A stretch of DNA of 64,000 nucleotides, taken from assembly GCA_963806935.1 (NCBI GenBank), contig CAWEAT010000012.1, positions 1-64,000 on the forward strand, read 5' to 3'. A program made the translations under genes and the position numbers. Positions 7,549 through 18,904 of the stretch are shown one piece after another (positions within the stretch are counted from its first letter, which is position 1; the number at the start of each line of letters is the position of its first letter). The stretch comes from Roseiarcus sp963806935. GTDB taxonomy: Bacteria; Pseudomonadota; Alphaproteobacteria; Rhizobiales; Beijerinckiaceae. The notes beneath the pieces are model-generated. The model searched no databases. It had not been told where the DNA came from and saw nothing but the letters and a program-made list of their open reading frames with translations.

Positions 7549-9191
7549 GCTTCGACCGCCCGCCCGCGGAGCGCAAAGAGCCCTCTCGGCCGTCTCTGGA
7601 TGAACAGGATGATGAAGATCAGCAGCACGATCTGGCCCTGGACCGCGCCGATGAGCGGCTCGAGCAGCTTGTTGGCGAGCCCGATCAGAAGCGCGCCGAA
7701 CGCCGTGCCCCACAAATTGCCGACCCCGCCGAACACGACAACCATGAAACTGTCGATGATGTAGCCCTGGCCGAGGTTCGGCGAGACATTGTCGATCTGC
7801 GACAGCGCCACCCCCGCGATCCCCGCGACCCCCGAGCCGAGCCCGAACGCCAGCATGTCGATGCGCGCGGTCGAAATGCCCATCGACGCCGCCATCCGGC
7901 GGTTCTGCGTCACCGCGCGCATCTGCAGACCGAAGGGCGTCGCCCGCAGGACGACCTGCAGCCCGATGAAGACGAGCGCCGAGAGCACGATGATCCAAAG
8001 CCGGTTGGTGGTGATCGATAACCCGCCGATCTCGAACGCGCCCGACATGAACGGCGGGTTGCTGACCAGGCGATTGTTGGCGCCGAACAGGCTGCGGACC
8101 AATTGCTGCAGGATGAGCGACACGCCCCAGGTCGCCAGCAGCGTCTCGAGCGGGCGGGTATAGAGAAAGCGGATCACCAGACGCTCGATCGCGATGCCGA
8201 CCGCGCCCGCGACGACGAAGGCGAGGGGGATGGCGAAAGCAAGCGACCAATTCTGCAACGAGGGCGGCAGAAGCGTCTGCACGACGTAAGTCGAATAGGC
8301 GCCGAGCATCACCATTTCGCCATGCGCCATGTTGATGACGCCCATGACGCCGAATGTGATCGCAAGGCCGATCGCCGCCAGAAGCAGGACCGACGACGCG
8401 GAAATGCCGTACCAGAGGTTCTGCACGACGCCCCACAGGGCAAGGCGGGTGTGGATCGCGCTGAGCGCCGATGCGGCGGCGCTCTTCACCGCCGGGTCGG
8501 TGGCCCTCTGGGCGATCCCGTCGATGAGGCTTTGCGCGTCCTGGTCGCCGCGCTCCTTCAGCGTCGCGATCGCCGAGAGGCGATCCTGCGGCGAAGCGCT
8601 GTCGCTGGTGGCGAAGATCGACGCCTCAGCAAGCCGCAAGGCGGCGGCGACGCGCGGATCGCTCTCCTTGGCGAGCTGCGCCTGAAGCGCCGGCAGCGCC
8701 TTGGCGTCGTGGGTTCTGAAGACGTCCGCGGCCGCGGCGAGCCGCTTTTCGGGATCGGGATTGGCGAGTGTCAGCGACCCCATCGCGCCTTCGATCGTGC
8801 TTCTCAGCGCATTGTTGACGCGGACCTTCTTGAACGCGGCCGGGTCGACGCCTTCCACAGGGGCGCCCGTTTTCGCGTTGAGGATCGCCCCGGCGGCGGT
8901 CTTGTAGGCGACCAGATGATCGGCGGGATCGATCAGCAGGCGATTGTCGCCGAGCGCCTCGAGAATGGCCGCGGCCTGCGGCGGCGCCTCGGCCGCCAAC
9001 TCGCCGATCGCAGCCGCGGTCTGTGGAAATTTGTCGTCGAGAAACTTGGCCAGCGTGTCGTCGACGGCGTCGGCGCGGGCCGCGGTCGTGAACAGGAGCA
9101 GCGCGAGAATCCCGAGCGCGCGAACCGCGCGGAGATGAGCGCCGCGGGCGAAATTAAAAGCGGCGAGATGACGGGCGTTCAAGGACGTCAT
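7545..9191 (-). CDS. urtB: Urea ABC transporter, permease UrtB with long periplasmic N-terminal domain
   Basis: 548 residues. Residues 1-42 form a signal-like segment ending ARA. About 210 residues of helical, repeat-like soluble sequence follow (TLAKFLDDKFPQTAAAIGELA, then RTHDAKALPALQAQLAKESDPRVAAALRLAEASIF). From about residue 255 the LivH-type permease begins (LLLAAIGLAITFGVMGVINMAHGEMVMLGAY). This two-part architecture is usual for proteobacterial UrtB and absent from plain LivH. The ATG at 9191 has GAGAGGAG close upstream. It lies 219 bp downstream of urtA, a longer gap than elsewhere in the operon. Confidence 0.95.
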   Translation of the reverse strand: MTSLNARHLAAFNFARGAHLRAVRALGILALLLFTTAARADAVDDTLAKFLDDKFPQTAAAIGELAAEAPPQAAAILEALGDNRLLIDPADHLVAYKTAAGAILNAKTGAPVEGVDPAAFKKVRVNNALRSTIEGAMGSLTLANPDPEKRLAAAADVFRTHDAKALPALQAQLAKESDPRVAAALRLAEASIFATSDSASPQDRLSAIATLKERGDQDAQSLIDGIAQRATDPAVKSAAASALSAIHTRLALWGVVQNLWYGISASSVLLLAAIGLAITFGVMGVINMAHGEMVMLGAYSTYVVQTLLPPSLQNWSLAFAIPLAFVVAGAVGIAIERLVIRFLYTRPLETLLATWGVSLILQQLVRSLFGANNRLVSNPPFMSGAFEIGGLSITTNRLWIIVLSALVFIGLQVVLRATPFGLQMRAVTQNRRMAASMGISTARIDMLAFGLGSGVAGIAGVALSQIDNVSPNLGQGYIIDSFMVVVFGGVGNLWGTAFGALLIGLANKLLEPLIGAVQGQIVLLIFIILFIQRRPRGLFALRGRAVEA

Positions 9192-9410
9192 GGCTCTCCT
9201 CTCAACCGCAGCGGCTGATTGCGGTTGTTGCTCATCGGGCAGTCGAGCCCATGGGAGGCGTCGGCCTCGCAAATGGGCCGCATCGGAGCCCAATGAGGCT
9301 GCTCTCTCGATCATCGGCAGGAGCGACCTAACCCTCCCCCGCATCAGGCGCTGCAACGAACGATCAGCGATGCGGGAGAGGGGCCAGGGTCGACCGTTTT
9401 CAGTTTCGCA

Positions 9411-10709
9411 TCAACCGCCGCACTTGCCGGTCTTGACGTTGAAATTGCCGCAGGACATCGGCGGACGCCAGTCGGCGATCAGGTCGCGCGAACCTTCGAG
9501 ATAAGGCGACCATTCCTGCGCGACGACCGTTGTCGGCGTTTGCCACACCGTGTTGAGCTGGCCGTCTGCCTGGATTTCGCCGATATAGACCGGCTTGGTG
9601 ATGTGGTGGTTCGGCATCATCGTGGAAATGCCGCCCGTGAGGTTTGGCACCGCCACCCCGATCATTGCCGGTATCACCTTGTCGGCATCGAAGCTTCCCG
9701 CTTTTTCCACTCCTTTCACCCACATGTTGAAGCCGATGTAGTGCGCCTCCATCGGATCGTTGGTGGTGCGGTTCGGCTTCTTGGTGAACTCATGCCATTT
9801 GGCGATGAATTCCTTGTTTGCCGGGGTATCGATCGATTCGAAGTAGTTCCAGGCGGCGAGATGGCCGACCAACGGCTTGGTGTCGAGACCGGCCAGTTCT
9901 TCCTCGCCGACCGAGAACGCGACAACCGGAATGTCGGTCGCCTTGATCCCCTGGTTGCCGAGCTCCTTGTAGAACGGCACGTTGGCGTCGCCGTTGATGG
10001 TCGAGACGACCGCGGTCTTCTTGCCGGCCGAACCGAACGCCTTGATCTTCGACACTTCGGTCTGCCAGTCGGAGAACCCGAACGGCGTGTAGTTGATCAT
10101 GACGTCTTCGTCGGGCACGCCTTTGAGTTTCAGATAGGCGGCGAGGATCTTGTTGGTCGTGCGCGGATAGACGTAATCGGTGCCTTCGAGCACCCATCGC
10201 TTAACCGAGCCGCCATCCGCGCTCATCAGGTAGTCGACCGCCGGAATGGCCTGCTGATTGGGGGCCGCGCCGGTATAGAAGACGTTGCGCTCCGATTCCT
10301 CGCCCTCGTACTGAACCGGATAGAACAGCATCGAGTTGAGCTCTTTGAACACCGGCAGCACCGACTTGCGCGACACGGAGGTCCAGCAGCCGAAGACGAC
10401 CGACACCTTGTCCTTTTCGATCAGCTCCTTGGCCTTCTCGGCGAACAGCGGCCAGTTCGACGCGGGATCGACGACCACCGCCTCGAGCTTCTTGCCGAGC
10501 ACCCCGCCCTTCTTGTTCTGCTCGTCGATCAGCATCAGCATCACGTCCTTGAGCGTGGTCTCGCTGATCGCCATGGTGCCGGACAGCGAATGCAGGATGC
10601 CGATCTTGATCGTATCGTCAGCCGCCATCGCGGCTGGCGCGCCGAACGCAAGCGCCCCTCCCAGGGCTGCGCCGGCCGCGCTTAGAAAAATCCGTCTCGT
10701 CAACGACAT
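9411..10709 (-). CDS. urtA: Urea ABC transporter, substrate-binding protein UrtA
   Basis: 432-residue periplasmic urea receptor of the amide-binding (Peripla_BP_5) family. The N-terminus SLTRRIFLSAAGAALGG...AMA resembles a twin-arginine signal, suggesting export in folded form. The core begins IKIGILHSLSGTMAISE and contains VFGCWTSVSRKSVLPVF and FYPVQYEGEESE, which are diagnostic of UrtA rather than amino-acid receptors. The ATG at 10709 follows GAGG eight bases upstream. As first gene of the operon it is expected to be most expressed. No urease or ntrC gene lies in the window. Confidence 0.96.
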   Translation of the reverse strand: MSLTRRIFLSAAGAALGGALAFGAPAAMAADDTIKIGILHSLSGTMAISETTLKDVMLMLIDEQNKKGGVLGKKLEAVVVDPASNWPLFAEKAKELIEKDKVSVVFGCWTSVSRKSVLPVFKELNSMLFYPVQYEGEESERNVFYTGAAPNQQAIPAVDYLMSADGGSVKRWVLEGTDYVYPRTTNKILAAYLKLKGVPDEDVMINYTPFGFSDWQTEVSKIKAFGSAGKKTAVVSTINGDANVPFYKELGNQGIKATDIPVVAFSVGEEELAGLDTKPLVGHLAAWNYFESIDTPANKEFIAKWHEFTKKPNRTTNDPMEAHYIGFNMWVKGVEKAGSFDADKVIPAMIGVAVPNLTGGISTMMPNHHITKPVYIGEIQADGQLNTVWQTPTTVVAQEWSPYLEGSRDLIADWRPPMSCGNFNVKTGKCGG

Positions 10710-10896
10710 GTTCAACCCTCGTCGCTTGCGCCCGTTAAGCAGGGCGGCGGAAGCTCGACCCCTTCGGAGGCCGGGGTTGACTTCGCAACGAGCGTGCCAG
10801 CGATTCTCCAACGATTCGCGTGGGTAGGCGCCAGAAAAAGAAGCGGCGGCGCCGAAAAATTGATCATCGCCGTTGAACGGCGGACGCTTGCTCGGC

Positions 10897-11583
10897 TCAG
10901 GGCTCAGCCGCCCGGTAGCCGACGCCCGGCTCGGTTTTGACGATCGTCGGCGCGGTCGGGTCGCGTTCGATCTTCGCCCTGAGCTGGCCGATGAACACCC
11001 TGAGGTACTGCGTGTCCTCGGTATGCGCCGGACCCCAGACCGCGGCCAGGATCTGGCGATGGGTCACGACCCGGCCGGCATTTCGGAACAAGACGGCGAG
11101 CAGGTCGTATTCTTTGGGCGTCAGCTTGATCGGCGCCCCGTCGCGGGTGACGAGCCGCCTGTCGAAATCCATCGCGACGCCATCGATCTCGATCCGCTGG
11201 GCGGGATGCGCCGCGTGCGCTGCGTGTCGCAGCGCGGTCCTGAGCCTCGCCGTCAGTTCGCCAATGCCGAACGGCTTCTCCACGTAATCGTCGGCGCCGA
11301 GATCGAGCGCCTCTATTTTCTCCGCTTCGCGATCGCGCGCCGAAAGCACGATGACCGGCGTCGTCGAGAACTGCCGGATGTCGCGCAGGACGTCCTTGCC
11401 GTCGCGGTCGGGCAGGCCGAGGTCGAGCACGATCAGATCGGGCGCGCCGGTCGCGGCCAGCCGCAACGCCTGCGCGCCGGTTTCCGCCATTTGCACCTGA
11501 AACCCGGCGGCGCTCAGCGCGACGCTGAGAAACCGCTGAATCTGCGGCTCGTCGTCGACCACGAGAACGCGAGGCGCCGTCAT
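10897..11583 (-). CDS. kdpE: KdpE response regulator of the potassium-starvation two-component system
   Basis: 228-residue OmpR-type regulator. The receiver domain has the acidic pair Asp10/Asp11, the phosphoacceptor Asp54 (LIVLDLGLPD) and the conserved Lys in DYVEKPF. The winged-helix output domain (about 130-228) includes LTPKEYDLLAVLFRNAGRVVTHRQIL and ends GVGYRAAEP. The HTEDTQYLRVFIGQLRAKIE segment is KdpE-like. It is the last gene of the kdp operon and overlaps kdpD by 4 bp. By family it activates kdpFABC when potassium is scarce. Confidence 0.95.
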   Translation of the reverse strand: MTAPRVLVVDDEPQIQRFLSVALSAAGFQVQMAETGAQALRLAATGAPDLIVLDLGLPDRDGKDVLRDIRQFSTTPVIVLSARDREAEKIEALDLGADDYVEKPFGIGELTARLRTALRHAAHAAHPAQRIEIDGVAMDFDRRLVTRDGAPIKLTPKEYDLLAVLFRNAGRVVTHRQILAAVWGPAHTEDTQYLRVFIGQLRAKIERDPTAPTIVKTEPGVGYRAAEP

Positions 11584-14282
11584 GCGGCCGGACTCGATGC
11601 AATCGGCGTCGCTTGCGCGGCGGGAAGGCGCACGACAATACGGGTTCCGCGCCGACGCACCGCCGGGCTCTGCGCCACGATCGTCCCGCCCATCGCTTCG
11701 ACCAGCCGGCGGGAGATCGAGAGGCCAAGGCCGGTCCCGGCCTTGCGCCCGTCGGGGCGGCCGCTGCGGTAGAATTTCTCGAAGATGCGTTCGAGTTCGC
11801 CTTGCTTCACTCCGGGGCCCTCGTCGGTGACGCTGAGCACGACCTCCGCCCCCTCCTGGCGGGCGTGAACGGTCGCGCCTGCATCGCCGCCATATTTGTG
11901 CGCGTTGTCGAGCAGATTGAACAAGACCTGCTCGAGCAGCTTGTCGTCGCCGCGCACGAACGGCAAATTCGGCGCGAGGCTGACACGCAGCGGCTGGCCC
12001 GGGAACGCCTTCCGACTGCGCTCGACCGCGCCCTGCACCACGTCGGCAATGGCGACCAGATCGCGATTGACCTTGAGGCCGCCGGCTTCGATCCGCGACA
12101 TGTCGAGCAGATTGGCGACGAAACGCGCCAGCCGCGCCGTCTCCTCTTCGATCGAGGACAGGAGGTCGAGCCGTTCGGACGGACTCATCTTGTCGCCGAA
12201 CGCGCGCAGCGAGGTCGCGGCGCCGGCGATCGAGGACAGCGGCGTGCGCAGGTCGTGCGAGAGCGAGTCGAGAAGCGCGTCACGCACTTTCTCGTTCTCC
12301 TGCATCGTCGCCGCGTTCACCGCCTCGCGCGCGAGCAGGGCCCGATCGAGGGCGATCGCGGTCAGATCGAGGATCGCGGTCAGCGCGCGCTCATCCTCCG
12401 CGGTGATCGGCTCCTCCGCCGAATGCGGCTCGAAGCCGCAGACCGCGATCGGCCCACGCGCGGCGACCAGCGGCCGGAACTGATAGGCGACGCGCGGCAG
12501 CGTCCCCGTTCCCCAGCCCGCCGGCTCCCTTTTCTGCTGCGACCAGCGCGCAGCGCCGAGCGCGGCGGGGTCGAGCTGGGCGTCGGGCGGCCAGGCGGCC
12601 CGAATCTGGAGCTCGTCGCCTTCGGCAGCCAGGAGAACGATGCGGCCGCCGAACGTCGCGTGCAAATGCGCCGCGGCCGCCCACAGCACGTCGTCGGGGC
12701 TCGATGCGCCGGAAAGCTTGCGCGAGTAGTCGTAGAGCGACTGGGTGACTTCCGCGTTCCTGATCACCGTCTCCCGCTGGTCCCGGATCCGCCCTGTGAG
12801 CGATCCGGCGAACACCGCGACGGCAAGGAAGATGAGGAGCGCGAACAGTTCCTGCGGCTGCGCGACCGTGAACGTGTAGATGGGCGGTATGAAGAAGAAA
12901 TTGTAGGCGGCGAACGAAGCGAGCGAGGCGATGACCGCGGCGCGGGTGCCGAAACGCACGGCGCTGAACAGCACCGCGGTGAGGAAGATCATCGACAGAT
13001 TGGGAAGGGTGAGAACCACGCTCAGCGCATCGCCGACGATGACCGCGCCAGCGACGGAAACGAGGGCCGCCGCGACCTCGACGCCGAGCCCCCTTCGAGT
13101 GAGATGCGGCTTAAGCCGCGGCCATAGCGACCGGCGCGCCTGCTCGGCTGGGACGACATGGATCTCGATGCCCCCGGCATGGCGCATTAACGCTTCCGGC
13201 AACGACCGGCCACGAATTCGTTGCAACAATCCCGCCCGCGACTGCCCGAGCACGATCTGGGTCACGTTTTCACGCCGCGCGAGCCTCAGGATCTCGGTCG
13301 TGTAATCGCTGCCCTGGAGACGCATGGTTTCGCCGCCAAGACGCTCGGCGAGACTGAACAGCTTGGCGAGCTGGTTGGCGCGCTTGGCGTCGGCGGCGTG
13401 GCCCACGGTCTCGACCGTCACCGCGGTCCAGGGCGCGTTGAGTCCGGTCGCAAGCTGGCTCGCGCGCCGGATGACGCGCTCCGAAACCTCATCCGGCCCG
13501 ACGCAGGCGAGCAGGCGCTCGGACGCCGCCCAAGGGCCCTCGATCGCCTTCTGGCGCAGGTAGTCGACCATCTGGTCGTCGACCCGCTCAGCGGTGCGGC
13601 GCAACGCCAGCTCGCGCAACGCCGTCAAATTGCCGGGGGTGAAGAAACTCTGGGTCGCCCGCCGGGCCGTCTCCGGCACATAGACCTTGCCCTCGTTCAG
13701 GCGCTGGATGAGCTCGTCGGGGGTCAGATCGACCAGAACGACGTCGGTGGCCTCCTGCAGGACCCGGTCGGGAACGGTCTCGCGCACGATGACGCCGGTG
13801 ATGCGCGAGACAACGTCGGCGAGGCTCTCGAGATGCTGGATGTTGAGCGCGGTCCAGACATCGATGCCGGCGTCGAGCAACTCCTGGACGTCCTGCCAGC
13901 GCTTGGGATGCCGGCTGTCGGGAGCGTTGCTGTGAGCGAGCTCGTCGACGATGATCAGCTTGGGCTTGCGCGCCAGCGCCGCGTCGAGATCGAATTCCTC
14001 GATCGAGCGGCCACGGTGCTCGACCGTGCGCCGCGGCAGGACTTCAAGCCCATGAACCAGCGCGCTCGTCTCGGCGCGGCCGTGGGTCTCGACCAGGCCG
14101 ACGACGACGTCGACCCCCTCGTCCTTGAGGCGGCGCGCGTTCTGCAGCATCGCGTAGGTCTTGCCGACGCCGGGCGCGGCGCCGAGGAAGACCTTCAGCC
14201 GGCCGGCAGTCTCCCGCCGGAACGCCGCCAGCAGCGCGTCCGGATCGGGGCGTCCATTGTCGGGTCGGCTCGCTGTGGCCAT
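11580..14282 (-). CDS. kdpD: KdpD osmosensitive potassium sensor histidine kinase
   Basis: 900 residues with the full KdpD order: N-terminal KdpD domain with Walker A G34-T42 (GAAPGVGKT) and IVDELAHSNAPDSRHPKRWQ; a universal-stress-like domain (about 250-370); four membrane helices (about 400-500, DUF4118); a GAF-like domain (about 520-640); a HisKA domain with His676 in SLSHDLRTPLSS; and an HATPase domain with DNAHKYGG and GTGLGLSISRRLVEAMGG. It senses low potassium or turgor and phosphorylates KdpE. The ATG lies 17 bp after the kdpC stop. Confidence 0.96.
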   Translation of the reverse strand: MATASRPDNGRPDPDALLAAFRRETAGRLKVFLGAAPGVGKTYAMLQNARRLKDEGVDVVVGLVETHGRAETSALVHGLEVLPRRTVEHRGRSIEEFDLDAALARKPKLIIVDELAHSNAPDSRHPKRWQDVQELLDAGIDVWTALNIQHLESLADVVSRITGVIVRETVPDRVLQEATDVVLVDLTPDELIQRLNEGKVYVPETARRATQSFFTPGNLTALRELALRRTAERVDDQMVDYLRQKAIEGPWAASERLLACVGPDEVSERVIRRASQLATGLNAPWTAVTVETVGHAADAKRANQLAKLFSLAERLGGETMRLQGSDYTTEILRLARRENVTQIVLGQSRAGLLQRIRGRSLPEALMRHAGGIEIHVVPAEQARRSLWPRLKPHLTRRGLGVEVAAALVSVAGAVIVGDALSVVLTLPNLSMIFLTAVLFSAVRFGTRAAVIASLASFAAYNFFFIPPIYTFTVAQPQELFALLIFLAVAVFAGSLTGRIRDQRETVIRNAEVTQSLYDYSRKLSGASSPDDVLWAAAAHLHATFGGRIVLLAAEGDELQIRAAWPPDAQLDPAALGAARWSQQKREPAGWGTGTLPRVAYQFRPLVAARGPIAVCGFEPHSAEEPITAEDERALTAILDLTAIALDRALLAREAVNAATMQENEKVRDALLDSLSHDLRTPLSSIAGAATSLRAFGDKMSPSERLDLLSSIEEETARLARFVANLLDMSRIEAGGLKVNRDLVAIADVVQGAVERSRKAFPGQPLRVSLAPNLPFVRGDDKLLEQVLFNLLDNAHKYGGDAGATVHARQEGAEVVLSVTDEGPGVKQGELERIFEKFYRSGRPDGRKAGTGLGLSISRRLVEAMGGTIVAQSPAVRRRGTRIVVRLPAAQATPIASSPAA

Positions 14283-14298
14283 CGGGGGTGGTCAGGGA

Positions 14299-14904
14299 TC
14301 ACGACGACTTTAGCTGATCCAGCGCCAAATTCAGCTGCAAAACGTTCACTCTCGGTTCGCCGATCAACCCCAGGAACCGAGTTTCGATCGCGGCGGTGAC
14401 CACCGCGCGCACTCTGTCTTCTGAAAGTCCGCGGGCCTTGGCGACCGCGGCGACCTGGGCCAATGCAGCCTGCGGCGAAATATCCGGGTCAAGCCCCGAA
14501 GCGGATGTCGTGACGGCGTCGGCGGGAACGGGACCTGGGCCCGCCATCGCCCGCCAGGCCTCGACGCCGCCCTTGACCCGGTCAACGAGCTTCTGCGACG
14601 TCGGTCCCAGGTTGGAGCCGCCCGAGTTGGCCGCGTTGTAGGGCGCATCGATCGTCTTCGTCGAATCGTTGGGGTCGGCGTCGGTGGTCGCGGACGGGCG
14701 GGGGTGGAAGTAACGGTCACTCTTGAACCATTGCCCGATCAGCGCCGACCCGACGACGACGCCGTCCTTTCGGATCAGGCTGCCATCCGCCCGGTAAGGC
14801 ATGGCGATTTGGGCGATTCCCGTCACCGCCAGCGGATAGATGAGACCGGTGAGGACGCTGAACAGGACGATGAAAACGAGCGCGGGACGCAAATGCTGCA
14901 GCAT
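14299..14904 (-). CDS. kdpC: KdpC subunit of the potassium-importing P-type ATPase
   Basis: 201 residues with one N-terminal membrane helix (LRPALVFIVLFSVLTGLIYPLAVTGIAQ) followed by a periplasmic domain. Conserved stretches FHPRPSATT, NSGGSNLGPTSQKL, SASGLDPDISP and the closing RVNVLQLNLALDQL are all family signatures. KdpC stabilises the KdpFABC complex and promotes potassium and ATP binding. It lies 17 bp downstream of kdpB. Confidence 0.96.
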   Translation of the reverse strand: MLQHLRPALVFIVLFSVLTGLIYPLAVTGIAQIAMPYRADGSLIRKDGVVVGSALIGQWFKSDRYFHPRPSATTDADPNDSTKTIDAPYNAANSGGSNLGPTSQKLVDRVKGGVEAWRAMAGPGPVPADAVTTSASGLDPDISPQAALAQVAAVAKARGLSEDRVRAVVTAAIETRFLGLIGEPRVNVLQLNLALDQLKSS

Positions 14905-14921
14905 GGTCGAGATCCTGACGG

Positions 14922-16977
<2,056 letters not shown>

Positions 16978-16994
16978 GGGAAATCGATCTCCGG

Positions 16995-18704
16995 TCAGAA
17001 CGTCTTGCCGTCGAGCATCAGGAAGTGCTCGACAACCGGCCCAAGCGACAGGGCGGGGAGATATTGCAGGAGGTAGAGGATGACGATCACGCCGACCAAA
17101 AGGCCGACGAACAGCGGACCGTCGGTCGGAAAGGTGCCGGCCGAGGCGGGCGCTTTCTTCTTCGCGGCCAGGGAGCCGGCCATAGCCAGCACCGGCACGA
17201 CATAGGCGAAGCGGCCGAGCAGCATCACGAGGCCGCCCGTGGTGTTGAACCACAGCGTATTGCCGCTAATGCCGGCGAAAGCCGAGCCGTTGTTGGCGTT
17301 GCTCGAAGCGAAGAGATAGATGATCTCGGAGAGGCCGTGCGGGCCGCTGTTGCCCAGACTGTCGAGCGCGGTCTGCAACAGGACCGAAGCGCCGGTGAAG
17401 CCGAGCACGGCCAGCGGATAGATCAGCACCGCGAACATCGCGAATTTCATCTCCCGCACCTCGATCTTCTTGCCGAGGTATTCCGGCGTGCGGCCGACCA
17501 TCAGCCCGGCGACGAACACCGCAACGATGGCGAGGACGAGGAAGCCATACAGTCCTGCGCCGACGCCTCCGGGCCAGATGCAGCCGGCGAGAAGATTGAA
17601 CATCGGGACCATGCCCGCCAGCGGCGTCAGCGAATCATGCATCGTGTTGACCGAGCCGGTGCTCGTGCCCGAGGTTGCGATCGCGTAGAGAACGGACATC
17701 GCCTGACCGTTGCGAACCTCCTTGCCCTCGAGATTGCCGGCGGACGGATCCACGCCCTGCGCGGTCAGGATTGGATTTCCGGCTGCCTCCGACCAATAGG
17801 CGACGCCAACGCCGACGACGAAGAAAACCGCCATCGCGGCCAGGATCGCCCACCCCTGGCGCATGTCGCCGACCGCCCGGCCAAAGGCGAGAATCGAGGC
17901 CACCGGAATCAGGAGCAGAGCCCAAATCTCGAGAAGGTTGGTCCAGGCGTTGGGGTTCTCGAACGGATGCGCCGCATTGGCGTTGAAAAAGCCGCCGCCG
18001 TTGGTCCCGAGCTCCTTGATGATCTCCTGGCTCGCCACAGGCCCGATCGAGATCGTCTGTTTCGCGCCTTCGAGCGTCGTCGCGTCGACGGCGCCGGCGA
18101 GCGTCTGCGGCATGCCGAGCGCGACGAAGATCAGCGCGCCGACGACCGAGATCGGCAGGAGCAGGTAGAGCGTAATGCGGGTCACATCGACCCAGAAGTT
18201 CCCGACCGTCGTCGCCGAGGAGCGCGCGAACCCGCGCACCAGCGCGAACGCCATCGCGAGCCCGGTCGCCGCCGAGAGGAAATTATGGACGGTGAGGCCG
18301 AGCATCTGGGTGAGATGACTCATCGTCGTCTCGCCGCTGTAGTTCTGCCAGTTGGTATTGGTGATGAAGCTCACCGAAGTGTTGAACGCGAGGTCCGGCG
18401 CCACGGCGTCGAAACCGCGCGGGTTCAGAGGCAGAAAGCTTTGCAGTCGCTGAAGGGCGTAGAGCGACAGGAACCCGACGAGGGAAAAAACAACCATCGC
18501 GATCGTGTAGGCGAACCAATCCTGCTCCCGCTCCGGATCGACCCCGGCCAAGCGATAGAAGCCGCGCTCGATCGGCCCAAACACAGGCGTGAGAAAGTTT
18601 CTCTCCCCGGCATAAAGGCCGGCGATCAATCTGCTGAGCGGAACGGCGCAGCCCACCACCAGCGCAAGCACAAGGGCGATCTGCGCCCAGCCGACAAGCG
18701 TCAT
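16995..18704 (-). CDS. kdpA: KdpA potassium-translocating subunit
   Basis: 569 residues, about ten membrane helices, the channel-like potassium-binding subunit of KdpFABC. Selectivity-filter-like segments are recognisable: NTSVSFITNTNWQNYSGE, ELGTNGGGFFNANAAHPFENP, ATSGTSTGSVNTMHDSLTPL and NANNGSAFAGI. Length is close to E. coli KdpA (557). The ATG at 18704 lies 17 bp after the kdpF stop, and kdpB begins 17 bp after kdpA ends, giving an even spacing along the operon. Confidence 0.96.
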   Translation of the reverse strand: MTLVGWAQIALVLALVVGCAVPLSRLIAGLYAGERNFLTPVFGPIERGFYRLAGVDPEREQDWFAYTIAMVVFSLVGFLSLYALQRLQSFLPLNPRGFDAVAPDLAFNTSVSFITNTNWQNYSGETTMSHLTQMLGLTVHNFLSAATGLAMAFALVRGFARSSATTVGNFWVDVTRITLYLLLPISVVGALIFVALGMPQTLAGAVDATTLEGAKQTISIGPVASQEIIKELGTNGGGFFNANAAHPFENPNAWTNLLEIWALLLIPVASILAFGRAVGDMRQGWAILAAMAVFFVVGVGVAYWSEAAGNPILTAQGVDPSAGNLEGKEVRNGQAMSVLYAIATSGTSTGSVNTMHDSLTPLAGMVPMFNLLAGCIWPGGVGAGLYGFLVLAIVAVFVAGLMVGRTPEYLGKKIEVREMKFAMFAVLIYPLAVLGFTGASVLLQTALDSLGNSGPHGLSEIIYLFASSNANNGSAFAGISGNTLWFNTTGGLVMLLGRFAYVVPVLAMAGSLAAKKKAPASAGTFPTDGPLFVGLLVGVIVILYLLQYLPALSLGPVVEHFLMLDGKTF

Positions 18705-18721
18705 CGCATCACCGTTTCGAA

Positions 18722-18808
18722 CTAGAATTTTTCAGGATGAATCAGCGTGTAGAGGAGGTAGAAGCCGAGCGCGACAGCGACGACCAGTCCGACGATTGGC
18801 TCTGTCAC
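18722..18808 (-). CDS. kdpF: KdpF, small membrane subunit of the potassium pump
   Basis: A 28-residue peptide starting at GTG 18808 and ending at TAG 18722: the sequence begins TEPIVGLVVAVALGFYLLY and ends TLIHPEKF. This one-helix peptide ending in HPE(K/R)F is the KdpF signature. AGGAG lies about ten bases before the GTG. KdpF packs against KdpA and stabilises the complex. It sits immediately upstream of kdpA, where kdpF is always found. Confidence 0.9.
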   Translation of the reverse strand: MTEPIVGLVVAVALGFYLLYTLIHPEKF

Positions 18809-18820
18809 GGCGCGGCGCTC

Positions 18821-18904
18821 CTAAAGCTGCCGGAGGGCGAGCGCGTAACCGCCCATCAACGCCAAAAACGCAACGCCGGCCGCCACGAACGCGATATCGA
18901 GCAT
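18821..18904 (-). CDS. 27-residue single-helix membrane peptide leading the kdp operon
   Basis: ATG 18904 to TAG 18821 encodes a peptide starting MLDIAFVAAGVAFLALMGGY and ending ALALRQL. It is one hydrophobic helix with a short basic end. A near-perfect Shine-Dalgarno (AAGGAGG) lies six bases upstream, the best in the kdp operon, so it is almost certainly translated. It ends 12 bp before the kdpF start. I recall similar short reading frames ahead of kdpF in Alphaproteobacteria but cannot name a function; an additional KdpF-like accessory subunit or a translational leader are both possible. Confidence 0.75.
   Translation of the reverse strand: MLDIAFVAAGVAFLALMGGYALALRQL

Noticed and set aside
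11613..14399. Long plus-strand frames (504 and 392 codons) opposite kdpD
   Set aside because: No domain resemblance, and kdpD is intact and full length on the other strand.
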